DNA of 64,000 nt, from NCBI GenBank assembly GCA_021604805.1, contig BQJR01000002.1:1-64000 (forward strand). The letters are read 5' to 3'. This stretch comes from Planctomycetota bacterium. GTDB taxonomy: Bacteria > Planctomycetota > B15-G4. Shown one piece after another: positions 54,111 to 63,187 of this stretch. The position numbers and the translations under genes were made by a program. How positions within the stretch are numbered: position 1 is the first letter of the stretch; every line of letters starts with the position of its first letter. Under the pieces are notes generated by a model. It worked only from the letters and a program-made list of their open reading frames with translations, was not told the origin of the DNA and did no database searches.

Positions 54111-55544
54111 TCATCCTCCCAGGAAAGTCCCGCGCATCTCCATCGGTTGCGCGAGCAACCAGATGGCAGCGCCGAGCAGCAACACGACGAGCGCGCCCCA
54201 GGGCGCGAAGGCGGCCAGCGCGCGCCGCGGCGCCTCGTGCTGCGCGAGGCGCCAACACACGAGCATCGAGCCCGCGGCGCCGAGCAACAGCAAGCCGAGT
54301 TCGATCGGCTGCACGACCGCTTCGCGCAGACCACCCACGCCCCAGTGCGGCTGGCCGAGCAGCGCGAAGCCGAGATCGGCCAGCGCCTTCTGCGCCACGG
54401 GCACGAAGGTCCACAAGCCGGTGAGCAGGTGGAAGCCGTAGTGCGCGGCCCACACGCCCACGCCGAGCGGCACGAGGCCTTGCGCGAAACGCATCACGAC
54501 TTTGACCAGCGGGAGACGTTCAGGCAGCGCGCGGCGGCTCCACGCGGCGGCGCCGGCGAGCAACAACACGGGCTCCACCACGAGCAGCGCCACGAACAAG
54601 ATGGAGAGCACGGCGAACTCGCTCGTGGTGCCGAGCTGCTCGGCGATGGCGCGTTGCACGGCGTACACCGGGCTCACCATGCCGAAGGCGTTGAGCAGCG
54701 CGCCGAAGGTGAACACGATCGCCAGCAGCGCGAGGTCGCCGCGCTCGGAACGACGCCCGACGCCCGAGCCCGAGCGGTCCTCGAAGAGTTCGGCGCCGGG
54801 CAAGCGCGTGCTCAACATCACGTTGTCTTCGGGGCACGCGCGCACGCAGTCGAGGCACAGCGTGCAGTCCATGTTGCCGGACTTCTCGGGCAGGAAGAGA
54901 CCGAGCTCACAACCGCGCGCCGCAGGTTGTTGCGGCGCGACCGGCGCGGCGCCGGTGAGACATTCGTGACCCTGACAGCTGTCGCAGACCTGCGTGTCGC
55001 GCGGGCGCAGCTCCAGCGGCGAGAGCGCCGAAGCCACGAAGTTGAACTGTCCGATCGGGCACACCGACTTGCAGAAGGGCGCGCCGCTGAAGAGCACGTC
55101 CACGCTCACGGCGGCGGCGAAGTAGCCCAGGATCAGCCAGGCCGTGGCCCAGGGCGACGCCCACCAGTCGAAGAGCTCGTAGCAGAAGAGCACGGCGACG
55201 AGCAGCGCGATGCCGACCCACTTGCCGCGCAGCGCACGCGGCCAGGCGCGCAACGGGCGCGCGATGCGGCGCGCGGCGTCGCGCACGAGCATGAACGGAC
55301 AGGCCATGCACAGCAGGTTCCCCACGCACAGCAGCGCCACGAGCAGCAGCCCGCGGTAGTGCACCCACACGAGCAGCGTGGACAGGTTCTTGGGCGCGAG
55401 CTGCGGCCCGAACAAACCGTGCGCCACGAGCGCCAGCGCGAGCAGCAACAGCGGCACTTGCCACAAGCGGCGTCGCAGCAACAGCGCGCCGATCACCGGC
55501 GTCCGGAGCAGGTCCGGCTCAGGAGCGCTGGCTACGGACGACAT
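54111..55544 (-). CDS. Membrane polyferredoxin, 4Fe-4S (NapH/NosR/CcoG-like)
   Basis: 477 residues, about ten membrane helices. Cys motifs: NLLCMACPF, FCKSVCPIGQFNF, VCDSCQGHECL and a dicluster-like CTLCLDCVRACPEDN. The paired CxxxCP motifs at membrane interfaces are typical of NapH, NosR C-terminus and CcoG. It likely passes electrons from quinol or cytosolic donors to a periplasmic acceptor. It starts 5 nt after the FixH-like stop. The FixH partner recalls cco/fix loci for cytochrome cbb3 oxidase maturation, but no cco genes are present, so the accepting protein is unknown. Confidence 0.85.
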   Translation of the reverse strand: MSSVASAPEPDLLRTPVIGALLLRRRLWQVPLLLLALALVAHGLFGPQLAPKNLSTLLVWVHYRGLLLVALLCVGNLLCMACPFMLVRDAARRIARPLRAWPRALRGKWVGIALLVAVLFCYELFDWWASPWATAWLILGYFAAAVSVDVLFSGAPFCKSVCPIGQFNFVASALSPLELRPRDTQVCDSCQGHECLTGAAPVAPQQPAARGCELGLFLPEKSGNMDCTLCLDCVRACPEDNVMLSTRLPGAELFEDRSGSGVGRRSERGDLALLAIVFTFGALLNAFGMVSPVYAVQRAIAEQLGTTSEFAVLSILFVALLVVEPVLLLAGAAAWSRRALPERLPLVKVVMRFAQGLVPLGVGVWAAHYGFHLLTGLWTFVPVAQKALADLGFALLGQPHWGVGGLREAVVQPIELGLLLLGAAGSMLVCWRLAQHEAPRRALAAFAPWGALVVLLLGAAIWLLAQPMEMRGTFLGG

Positions 55545-55549
55545 CGCAC

Positions 55550-55975
55550 TCAGGGCGCGCGCACGCCGGGCACGTCGAGCGTGCGCTCCAACTCGCGACC
55601 GTCGGGGAAGGCGGCGTTGAGCAGCAGGAACCAGTCGCCGCCCATGGTGAACTCCACGTCGCCCGTGTACACGCCGGCTTGGTCGAAGGACTCCGTGAGC
55701 GTGGCGAAGGTCGGCTGCATGCCCGCGTGCGTCATGTTCGCTTCGAGCGAGAGTTCGCCGCCGGCGAGCGGCTCACCCGCGGCGTCGACCAGGCGCACCT
55801 CGAGACGCGCCGTACCGACCTCCGGCACGGGCGGGTCGAAGCGCACGATCACGCTGCTGTTGTCGCTTCCTTCACCACCCGGCGCGCAGCTCCCGACGAA
55901 CGCGCACAGCGCCGCCACGAGCACCACACCCACACGGTTCAACAGGCTCGCGTGCCGCCTCTGCGCGACATTCAC
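55550..55975 (-). CDS. FixH/YtkA-like lipoprotein
   Basis: 141 residues from GTG 55975 (GTGA overlap with the upstream gene). Signal peptide VGVVLVAALCAFVGSC is a lipobox. The mature domain has the FixH/YtkA pattern: EVGTARLEVRLVDAAG, LEANMTHAGMQPTFATL, VYTGDVEFTMGGDWFLLLNA. The conserved MTHAGMQP His/Met set suits copper binding. FixH helps cbb3 oxidase or copper delivery. Between two membrane redox genes, it is probably a periplasmic metal or redox partner. Confidence 0.85.
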   Translation of the reverse strand: MNVAQRRHASLLNRVGVVLVAALCAFVGSCAPGGEGSDNSSVIVRFDPPVPEVGTARLEVRLVDAAGEPLAGGELSLEANMTHAGMQPTFATLTESFDQAGVYTGDVEFTMGGDWFLLLNAAFPDGRELERTLDVPGVRAP

Positions 55976-56595
55976 GACGCCGCCGCAGCGGACGCTGTTT
56001 CGTTCGTGGCCGTGCGCGGCGTCCAAGCGCAACTGCAACCGTGCTGCGCTTCGTCTTCCGCCGACGGGAACATGTGGTAGTACATCGCCACGACCATCGG
56101 CATGAACACCACGCTGTTGTAGAAGAGATGCAGCTCGACGCGCGGCACCCACAACTGCACCAAGCTGGTCGGCACCGGACTGTTGCCGAGGTTGGCACCC
56201 ACGATCGCCTGCCCCTGCAGGATCGCGTGCTCCACGTGATGCCAGAACTGGATCACGAGCGCGATCGTCCACCAAGTGTGCGAGCGACCTTTGAAGCCGC
56301 TGCGCAACATCCAGATGATGACGAGCATCACGAGCGCGTAGCCGTAGTGCAGCAGCTCAGAGGTCACGAGCCACGGGTACCACAACCCGAGGATGCCCTT
56401 CGACGCGGGGATGTCCCAGCCGAGCACGTAGATCTGCAGCGCTTGCACCAGGTGTTCGGCCCAGTGCGCGAGCACGATCAGCATGAACACTTGCAGCGCG
56501 CGTTCGTGCCACTCGTTGTTGATGCGGTAGATGAATCGCGACCAGCCACTCAGGGGCGGCGCGGCTTGCTCGAGGTCACAGGCGTCGGCACTCAT
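55972..56595 (-). CDS. Histidine-rich integral membrane protein
   Basis: 207 residues with about five membrane helices and histidines clustered in or near them: NNEWHERAL, LAHWAEHLVQ, SELLHYGY, FWHHVEHAILQ, VELHLFYNS, MYYHMFPS. Such spacing can hold heme or metal. The C-terminus is short and hydrophilic. First gene of the FixH/polyferredoxin operon. I recall homologues beside FixH-like genes but no assigned function. Confidence 0.75.
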   Translation of the reverse strand: MSADACDLEQAAPPLSGWSRFIYRINNEWHERALQVFMLIVLAHWAEHLVQALQIYVLGWDIPASKGILGLWYPWLVTSELLHYGYALVMLVIIWMLRSGFKGRSHTWWTIALVIQFWHHVEHAILQGQAIVGANLGNSPVPTSLVQLWVPRVELHLFYNSVVFMPMVVAMYYHMFPSAEDEAQHGCSCAWTPRTATNETASAAAAS

Positions 56596-56615
56596 GTCGA
56601 AGTCTCAGAAAGGGT

Positions 56616-56643
56616 CGATAGCGGGAGACTATCGGCCCTATCG
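56616..56643 (-). promoter_or_regulatory. Leader hairpin with alternative pairing
   Basis: CGATAG at 56616-56621 can pair with CTATCG at 56629-56634 or with the second copy at 56638-56643, giving two mutually exclusive hairpins 20-50 nt before the start of the membrane protein gene. Could be a leader switch or chance. Confidence 0.35.
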
Positions 56644-56690
56644 GCGACGACAAGGTGCGCTGTGAGATCGCATAGAAGTAACTACGAGAC

Positions 56691-56703
56691 CGTAAATCTT
56701 ACG
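56691..56703 (-). promoter_or_regulatory. Palindrome CGTAA-ATC-TTACG with possible promoter
   Basis: Perfect 5-3-5 palindrome about 100 nt upstream of the His-rich membrane protein. On the minus strand TTTACG at its edge is followed after 16 nt by TATGCG, a weak -35/-10 pair, so the palindrome would overlap the promoter as an operator. Confidence 0.45.
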
Positions 56704-56738
56704 CGCGCCCTGAGAGGCAGCAGCGCGGAGCCCGGAAC

Positions 56739-58175
56739 TCATGCGTCTGCGGAAAGGGCCTCGATTTCGTCGAGCAGGGCGTGCGTGTCGCTCTCGCTGG
56801 TCTCGGCGTTCAGCAGCGCCATGCGATAGGCGGGCGCGCCGTCGAGCGTGGCGTAGTTGATCAGGAAGTTGCCCTGCTGCGTGAGCAGGTCGCGCACACG
56901 CGTGGTGCAGGCGCCCACGGCTTCCAAGCGCGCCTCGCCCGCGAGCGCGCGCAGCTGCGGCGGCACGTAGCGGAAGCACACGTTCGTGGACTGCGGCTCG
57001 CGCACCAGCTCGAAGCCGTCGCGCGCCTCGAGCTCCGCACGGAAGGCCGCCGACATCTCGAAGAAGTGGTCGACGCGCTGGGCGAAGCCGTCGTGGCCGT
57101 GGGCCTGCCAGGAGAACCACAGCTTGATGGCGTCCACACGCCGACCGCACTGCAGGCTCAGGTCGCCGAGGTCGTAGCAGGCGTCGGACTTGCCGTGGAA
57201 CAAGTAGTCGGCATCCATGGCGTTCGTGGCGCGCAGGCTGCCGGGTTCGCGCATGAGCGTGGCTGAGCAGGACAGCGGCACGCCCATCATCTTGTGCGGG
57301 TTCCAGGTCACCGAGTGCGCGCGGGGCACGCCGCGCATGAGTTGCCGGTGACGCTCGGAGAACATCACGCTGCCGCCCAGCGAAGCGTCGACGTGCAGCC
57401 AGATGTCGTGCGGCTCGGTGACCTCGGCGATGGCGTCGATCGGGTCGAAGGCGCCGGCCACGGTGCTGCCCGCGGTGGCCACGACCATGAAGGGTGTGCG
57501 TCCGTCGGCGAGCGCTCGGTCGATGGCGGCGGCGAGCGCGTCGGGGCGCATGCGTCCCTGTGGATCGCAGGCGACCTCCACGGCGGCGTCGAGCCCCATG
57601 CCCATGATCGCGCCGGCACGCAGCACCGAGTAGTGCGCCTCTTCGGAGAGGAAGAACACGGGCTTGTCGTCGGCGCGATGCCCCGACTGCTTGGCGTGCG
57701 GGAAGGCGCGATGACGCGCAGCCAAGGCCGCCATCAAGTTGCTGTTGCTGCCGCCCGGCGCGAACACACCTTCACCGCGCTCGAAACCGACCATGCGGTT
57801 CATGCGCCGGATGAGCTCCACCTCCATGAGCGTGGCCACCGGGGCGGCCTCGTAGGTGTACATCGAGGTGTTCACCAACGCGGTGATCCACTCGCCCAGG
57901 ATCGCGGCGGGGTCGAAACCGCCGAACAACTGGTTGAAGAAACGCGGGTGGCCGGTGCGCACGCTGTACTCGAGCACCTGCTGCATGTCGGTGATGAGTT
58001 CGCTGAGCGGACGACCCTGTTGCGGCAGCGCGAGCCCGAGGCGCTTGGTCAACTCGGCGGGCGGCACGGCGCGCGCCACGGGCACCTCGTGTCCGTGATG
58101 AGCAGCGAGGTACTCGCCGGCGAGCTGCGCGGCGCGCTGCAGAGTGGCGTCGATTTCGGTGCCGAGCTGGGGCAT
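56739..58175 (-). CDS. PLP-dependent decarboxylase (group II, GAD/CSAD-like)
   Basis: 478 residues, cytoplasmic. YSVRTGHPRFFNQLFGG, SEEAHYSVLRAGAIMG, WLHVDASLGGS and the PLP-lysine site VTWNPHKMMGVP identify a group II decarboxylase; RRVDAIKLWFSWQAHG follows. The pattern (FNQLFGG, MYTYEAAPVATLMEVEL) fits the glutamate / cysteine-sulfinate decarboxylase branch more than DOPA decarboxylase. It would produce GABA, hypotaurine or a related amine. The gene stands alone; substrate needs assay. Confidence 0.85.
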   Translation of the reverse strand: MPQLGTEIDATLQRAAQLAGEYLAAHHGHEVPVARAVPPAELTKRLGLALPQQGRPLSELITDMQQVLEYSVRTGHPRFFNQLFGGFDPAAILGEWITALVNTSMYTYEAAPVATLMEVELIRRMNRMVGFERGEGVFAPGGSNSNLMAALAARHRAFPHAKQSGHRADDKPVFFLSEEAHYSVLRAGAIMGMGLDAAVEVACDPQGRMRPDALAAAIDRALADGRTPFMVVATAGSTVAGAFDPIDAIAEVTEPHDIWLHVDASLGGSVMFSERHRQLMRGVPRAHSVTWNPHKMMGVPLSCSATLMREPGSLRATNAMDADYLFHGKSDACYDLGDLSLQCGRRVDAIKLWFSWQAHGHDGFAQRVDHFFEMSAAFRAELEARDGFELVREPQSTNVCFRYVPPQLRALAGEARLEAVGACTTRVRDLLTQQGNFLINYATLDGAPAYRMALLNAETSESDTHALLDEIEALSADA

Positions 58176-58632
58176 GAGGCGTCCTGTTCACTTGGTGCGC
58201 TGAGACGATGCCCGCCGAGTCACGGCGTCTGCAAGCAGCAGCTGAGCGAATCGCGGAGCGGCGCGCAGCCTGCGGCTCTCGTGGGCGCGCCCATGATGCG
58301 ATATCGACGCGCCAAGATTGCTCGGAACATGCCCCAAGAGCAGGGCCGACGCGCGCGAGCGCTTTGTCGCCGCGCACCCGACGCCCCTCCCCGCTCCCCG
58401 AACCCGCCGCGCCCAAGACCGACCGAGCCGCGCCCACCGCCGATGTTGGCGGAGCGCGCGCGCGGATCCCGCTGCTTCTCGATGGGGCCCTTCCCCAGCG
58501 CGCTGATCCCAGCTGAGCGCGTCCCCTCGGTATCCAGATCGGCGATCGCATGACAAACTCCGAAGCTCACGCTGCGGCCGTCGCGAAGCATGCCAGCAGC
58601 CGAATCGGGCCCGCAGCATCGGGGAGTGTCGG
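58176..58632. other. Divergent intergenic region
   Basis: 457 bases between the decarboxylase and the kinase, which diverge. It must hold both promoters. The kinase start has GGGGAG about 9 nt upstream. I saw no strong palindrome, RNA gene or conserved ORF. Confidence 0.4.
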
Positions 58633-61263
58633 ATGAGCTCGTGGTGGGACAGGGTCGCCGATCTCGTGGAGCGCGCACGCGCCTTGCCCGAGGGCGAGCG
58701 CGAGGCCTTCCTCGAGGAAGCCTGTGCGGGCGACGAGAGTCTGCGCCGCGACGCCGCCATGGTGCTCGGCTCCGACGCCCCCGATGAGTTCCTCGAACCC
58801 GCCGAACACGTGCTGCCCGCCGGCCACGAACTCGGCGGCTTCACGCTGCTGCGCCCGGTGGGACGCGGCGGCATGGGCGTGGTGTACCTCGCGCGTCAAG
58901 CCGGCCTGCGCGAAGCCGCCGCGCTCGAGGAACGCCTCGCCGCCGTGAAGGTCTTCCCGCGCACACGCGAGCGCGACCCGCAAGGCTACGAACGCTTCCT
59001 GCGCGAAGCCGAGGCAGCCACGTCACTGCAGCACGCGGGGCTGGTGGGCGTGCTCGCGAGCGGCGAGAGCGAGGGCGTGGCCTGGTACGCGATGCCTTAC
59101 ATCGAAGGCCACGACCTGCACGTGGAACTCGAGCGTCAGCGCAGCGTGCTCGCCGGCGCGGAACCCACCGGCCCGCTGATCCTCCCGCCGCACGGCAGCG
59201 AGCGCTACGTCACCGAGGTGGTCGAGCGGATCGCCGACGTGGCCGACGCCGTGGACTACGTGCACCGTCGCGGCGTGATCCACCGCGACCTCAAGCCGCG
59301 CAACCTGCTGCTCGATCGCGCCGGCACGCTCCGCATCGCCGACTTCGGCTTGGCCAAGATCCTCAGCATGGCCACGCTCACGGCCACGAACCAGAACCTC
59401 GGCACGCCGTACTACATGAGCCCCGAACAGGCGCGCGCGATCAAGAACCCGGTCGACGAGCGCAGCGACATCTACTCGCTGGGCGTGGTGCTGTTCGAGA
59501 TGCTCAGCCTCAAGAACCACGTGGTCGGACGCAGCGCTGAGGAGATCATCCGCAACATCGCCACCGGCGCCACGCTGCGACTCGGCCAAGAAGCGCCGCG
59601 AACGCCGCGCGACCTGGTGGTGATCTGCGAGAAGGCGCTCTCGGTGCGGCCCGCTGATCGCTACCCGACAGCGTCGGCACTCGCCGCCGACTTGCGCCAC
59701 GTGTTGCACCGCGAGGCCATCGACGCACGTCCGCCCACGACCTGGCAGCGCGCGCGCAACTGGACTCTGCGTCACCCGGTGGCCGTGGTCGCCACGGGGC
59801 TCGTGTTGATCGCGCTCTTCGGCGGCGCGTGGTGGTCGTCGTACAACGTGCAACAGCAACGGGTCGACGATTGGAGCGCGCGGCTCGAAGCAGCACTCGC
59901 GCTCGACGACTGGCGCGGCGCCGAAGCCCTCGCCGCCGACGCGCGCTTCGCCGTGAACGACATGCGCGCGCGCGGTGAGGTGCCCTACGAACTGGCCGAG
60001 CTCGTGGGCCGCTTCGACGCGCGCCTCGCGCAGGACAAGCAGGACCGCGTGGCGTCGGCGCAGGAGCACATCGCGCGCGGCAAAGGCGGCCCGATCGCGG
60101 GCACGGGCGCGGAGCCGTACATCGCGCCGCCCTATCCGCCGGCCATCGTGGAGGGCCTGCTCGAGGCCAGTCAGGCGCTCAGCGTGCACCCCGCCGACCC
60201 CGAGCTCTCGGCGCTTACGCTCTTCGCCGTGCCGCTGCGCATCGAGCTGGCCGACTTCGCGCCGCACGCCGGGGCCAGCGGTCCCGCGCGCGCGTACGGC
60301 TGGCAGCTCGACCCGGTGCGCGAGGAGTACGGCCCGCGTCGCGACTTCGGCGAGCTGCCCGTGGAGCTCGCGCTGCCGCCCGGCGACTGGCGCTTCGCCG
60401 TGGAACTCCCCGGCGTGGGCTTCTCGGAGTACGACCGCGACTTCGCGCTCGGCTTCGACCCCGAGCCCATCGTGGCGCGCGTGCACGCCGAGGCCGACGT
60501 CACCACAGGTTGCGTGCTGCTCCCCGCCGCCACGCTCACGCTCGACGAACCGCGCGAACTCGGCTGCACCCTCGTGAAGCGCGAGGTCGACGTGGCGCCC
60601 GTGTGGTTCCGCGAGACCGAGGTCTCGAACGGCGAGTACCTCGAGTTCCTGCGCGACACGCAGCGGCGGGCGCCGAGCGGCTGGCGCGAAGTCGGGTATC
60701 CCGACGGCGACGACGTGGACCACGACACGGCCTGGCGCGCGCTGCCCGGCGTGGACGACTTTGAACAGTTCGCGCGCCTGCCCATGGTCGCGCTGGGCGA
60801 CGCCGACGCCGTCGCTTACGCCGAGTGGGCGGGCCTGCGCCTGCCCACACACCACGAGCTGGAGTACGCGCTGCGGGGTGCCGAGATGCGGCGCACTCCG
60901 CCCGCGGGAGCGCACATCGACGGCCAAGACACGAGTCCGGTCATGGGAGCGGCGGCGCACTGGCAGCAGTACCTCACCGAAGCACTCCCCGTCGCCTCAG
61001 GTCAGCGGCTTGCACCGCACGGCCTGTTCCACATCTTCGGCAACGTGCGCGAGCTGACCTCGAGCAAGGCGAGCGTGCGTGTGCAGGGGGGGCGTCGACT
61101 GGTCACCTTCGATCGTGACCGCATCGAGATGGGCGGCGCGTGGGACGCGCGTGCCACCTCGGACGAACTCTACGACCACTGGCTCTCCGAAATCTCGGAG
61201 ACGCGAGTGGACTATCAAGCAGGTCTTCGCTGCGTGCGCAGCGCAGCGCTCCCGAACAACTAG
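58633..61263 (+). CDS. Ser/Thr protein kinase with C-terminal SUMF1-like domain
   Basis: 876 residues. Kinase domain about 70-350: VGRGGMGVVYLA (glycine loop), AAVKVF (Lys), VIHRDLKPRNLL (catalytic loop), IADFGLA (DFG), GTPYYMSPEQ. A membrane helix (about 383-402, PVAVVATGLVLIALFGGAWW) puts the rest outside. After a helical part, the last 230 residues form a formylglycine-generating-enzyme-like fold (FRETEVSNGEYLEFLR, RLPTHHELEYALRG, IEMGGAWD, AGLRCVRS). The active-site Cys pair of FGE is not visible, so it is probably a ligand-binding domain. First gene of a three-gene operon. Confidence 0.92.
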   Translation: MSSWWDRVADLVERARALPEGEREAFLEEACAGDESLRRDAAMVLGSDAPDEFLEPAEHVLPAGHELGGFTLLRPVGRGGMGVVYLARQAGLREAAALEERLAAVKVFPRTRERDPQGYERFLREAEAATSLQHAGLVGVLASGESEGVAWYAMPYIEGHDLHVELERQRSVLAGAEPTGPLILPPHGSERYVTEVVERIADVADAVDYVHRRGVIHRDLKPRNLLLDRAGTLRIADFGLAKILSMATLTATNQNLGTPYYMSPEQARAIKNPVDERSDIYSLGVVLFEMLSLKNHVVGRSAEEIIRNIATGATLRLGQEAPRTPRDLVVICEKALSVRPADRYPTASALAADLRHVLHREAIDARPPTTWQRARNWTLRHPVAVVATGLVLIALFGGAWWSSYNVQQQRVDDWSARLEAALALDDWRGAEALAADARFAVNDMRARGEVPYELAELVGRFDARLAQDKQDRVASAQEHIARGKGGPIAGTGAEPYIAPPYPPAIVEGLLEASQALSVHPADPELSALTLFAVPLRIELADFAPHAGASGPARAYGWQLDPVREEYGPRRDFGELPVELALPPGDWRFAVELPGVGFSEYDRDFALGFDPEPIVARVHAEADVTTGCVLLPAATLTLDEPRELGCTLVKREVDVAPVWFRETEVSNGEYLEFLRDTQRRAPSGWREVGYPDGDDVDHDTAWRALPGVDDFEQFARLPMVALGDADAVAYAEWAGLRLPTHHELEYALRGAEMRRTPPAGAHIDGQDTSPVMGAAAHWQQYLTEALPVASGQRLAPHGLFHIFGNVRELTSSKASVRVQGGRRLVTFDRDRIEMGGAWDARATSDELYDHWLSEISETRVDYQAGLRCVRSAALPNN

Positions 61264-61286
61264 CTTCCCCTCGGAGGAACACTCCC

Positions 61287-61754
61287 ATGACCAACTACCG
61301 CATGCGCTTCTTCGGTCTGTACAGCACCGGTGTCACGGATCAGAACGACCTGCACTTCGAGCGTAGCCCCGGAGTGGACTTCCTCACCGAGCCCGTCGAC
61401 TTCACGCTCTTGACCGCGCTCAACCAAGCTTGCAACGACGCCACCGTGACCGAGGGCGCGAATCTTCGGCAGCGCCTCGAGGACGAAGCGAACGCGCGCG
61501 TCGACGCGTGGCTCACGAGTCACAACGAGCCCACCGAGCCTTGGAGCGTGCTCGTGAGCGACTCGAAACCCAGCGGCGGCATCTGGACGCCGCAGACGGG
61601 CAAGCACTTCATCACGCTGCTCATCCTCCCCGAGGGCGCCAACGCGCAGCACGTCGCCGTGGCTCAGGACACGAGCGACGCCGCCGACGGGACCACGAAC
61701 CAGAACTGGTTCGTCTCCGACGTGATCGTGGTCAGAAATCCGGAGGGAACCTGA
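61287..61754 (+). CDS. Hypothetical protein downstream of kinase
   Basis: 155 residues from ATG 61287 with GGAGG about 10 nt upstream, 23 nt after the kinase stop. Soluble, acidic, without signal peptide: TNYRMRFFGLYSTGVTDQND, WSVLVSDSKPSGGIWTPQTG, NQNWFVSDVIVVRNPEGT. Family not recognised. Its stop shares a base with the next ATG, so it is co-translated with the following gene; kinase and both hypotheticals likely act together. Confidence 0.75.
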   Translation: MTNYRMRFFGLYSTGVTDQNDLHFERSPGVDFLTEPVDFTLLTALNQACNDATVTEGANLRQRLEDEANARVDAWLTSHNEPTEPWSVLVSDSKPSGGIWTPQTGKHFITLLILPEGANAQHVAVAQDTSDAADGTTNQNWFVSDVIVVRNPEGT

Positions 61755-63187
61755 TGGCCAACTTCCCGTTCGAACAAGTGGACCCCGCACTGATCCAGGG
61801 CTCAGTCATCGACGGACGCTGGGCCGTGATCGTGGATCCCCCGCCGCCACCGCCGGCCGATGCGCCGCCGCGCAAGCAGCGGGTGCTGATGCGCATGCTC
61901 TTCACCACGCTGCGCATCAAGCCGCACGACCTGCGCATCGTGAACGTGCTCGCGAAGCACCTGCGCGGTCCCGAGCCCCTCCAGCGCCAGATCGTCAAGG
62001 AGCCGCTGCTGACACTCTGGCGCCACGTGCACCCCACGCCCGATGCCGACACGGGTGAGCGCGATGGATGGGATCCGACTCCGGAGATCTCGGTGTACGA
62101 GGCGCTCATCGAACACGACCAGGCCGTGGCGATCAGTTGGGTCGAACCCGCAGACGGCGCGCGGCTCGTCGCGCTCGGCCGAGCCGACGTCAACCTCCAC
62201 GAGCTGAGTCCCGCGGACGGCCCCACGCCCGTGCACCCCTTCGACGGTAAGCACGCCGACCTCCTCGGCTACAAGCGTGCGCTCGAAGCGATCGGGAAGG
62301 ACGCCAGCCGCACGCCCGCGCAGAATCGGGCCGCGCACTTCTGGCTCTCGCTCGATCTCGCCACGTCGCTGGCCGACCCGGAGGAGAACGGCAACGAGGT
62401 CGCCGACGCGATCAAGGTCCCGCGGCGGCTCGTCAACGTGGATCCCATGCGACGCAAGTGGCTCACGGAGTTGTTGCAGACCCGCTGGAAAGCGCGCGCG
62501 AACTGCGCCGCCGCGGGCGCCCCCTTCGACCTGCTCTTCGGCGGCGTGACCGGCGAGGCCTTCGGGCTCTCGAACGACGTGGCCGACCTCGTGTTCGCGC
62601 TGATGCACAACAACTTCGGTGGGAACCTGCGCGATGCGTGGCAGCCGGCGGTCGAGTTCGCCTGTGGGTCGCTGCGTCGACCGGGCGTGGGGCAGCGCCT
62701 CAACGTGGAGCCGAACTCCTTCCTCATGGCGTCCTTCGCGGAGGTCATCGACTTTGCTTCCATGAACGCCTTGTCCGGCGAACCGCAGCGCTACGAAGAC
62801 CTCACCCTGCTGCGCAAGATCTTCGTGTCGATGATCGAGCCCTTCACCGACAACTACCTCGCGGAGGGCCGTCCGCCCTACATGGAGTTCTACGACTACG
62901 GCAACCTGGAAGACGAACCCGGTTCCGTCGCTCGCGGAGCGTGGACCCCCGAGCGCATCACGGCTCACATCGCGCGGGTCGAGGCCTTCACCTACGCGGA
63001 ACTCGCGCAGTACTGGGGCACGCTCCTCGCCAAGGCCCTGGCCGAGGAAACCTGCGTGCAAGACTGCAAGACCTGGGGCGAGCGGCACATGCCTCCGCGC
63101 AGCAAGTCGGACAAGCAAGAAGCCGCACGCCTGGTGCGCCGCGCGCTCCGACCTGACAAAGAAGAGGAAGGCGGGTCCTGCGCCTAA
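61754..63187 (+). CDS. Hypothetical 477-aa protein of kinase operon
   Basis: ATG overlaps the preceding stop (TGATG). The N-terminal 120 residues (VDGRW-like VIDGRWAVIVDPPPPPP, QRVLMRMLFTTLRIKPHDLR) precede an alpha-helical domain (about 180-460). Pro run at residues 29-34; cysteines CVQDC near the end. No signal peptide, membrane segment or known motif. It ends 3 bases past the stop of the convergent sigma factor gene, so the two stop codons overlap. May be a substrate or effector of the kinase; unknown. Confidence 0.75.
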   Translation: MANFPFEQVDPALIQGSVIDGRWAVIVDPPPPPPADAPPRKQRVLMRMLFTTLRIKPHDLRIVNVLAKHLRGPEPLQRQIVKEPLLTLWRHVHPTPDADTGERDGWDPTPEISVYEALIEHDQAVAISWVEPADGARLVALGRADVNLHELSPADGPTPVHPFDGKHADLLGYKRALEAIGKDASRTPAQNRAAHFWLSLDLATSLADPEENGNEVADAIKVPRRLVNVDPMRRKWLTELLQTRWKARANCAAAGAPFDLLFGGVTGEAFGLSNDVADLVFALMHNNFGGNLRDAWQPAVEFACGSLRRPGVGQRLNVEPNSFLMASFAEVIDFASMNALSGEPQRYEDLTLLRKIFVSMIEPFTDNYLAEGRPPYMEFYDYGNLEDEPGSVARGAWTPERITAHIARVEAFTYAELAQYWGTLLAKALAEETCVQDCKTWGERHMPPRSKSDKQEAARLVRRALRPDKEEEGGSCA

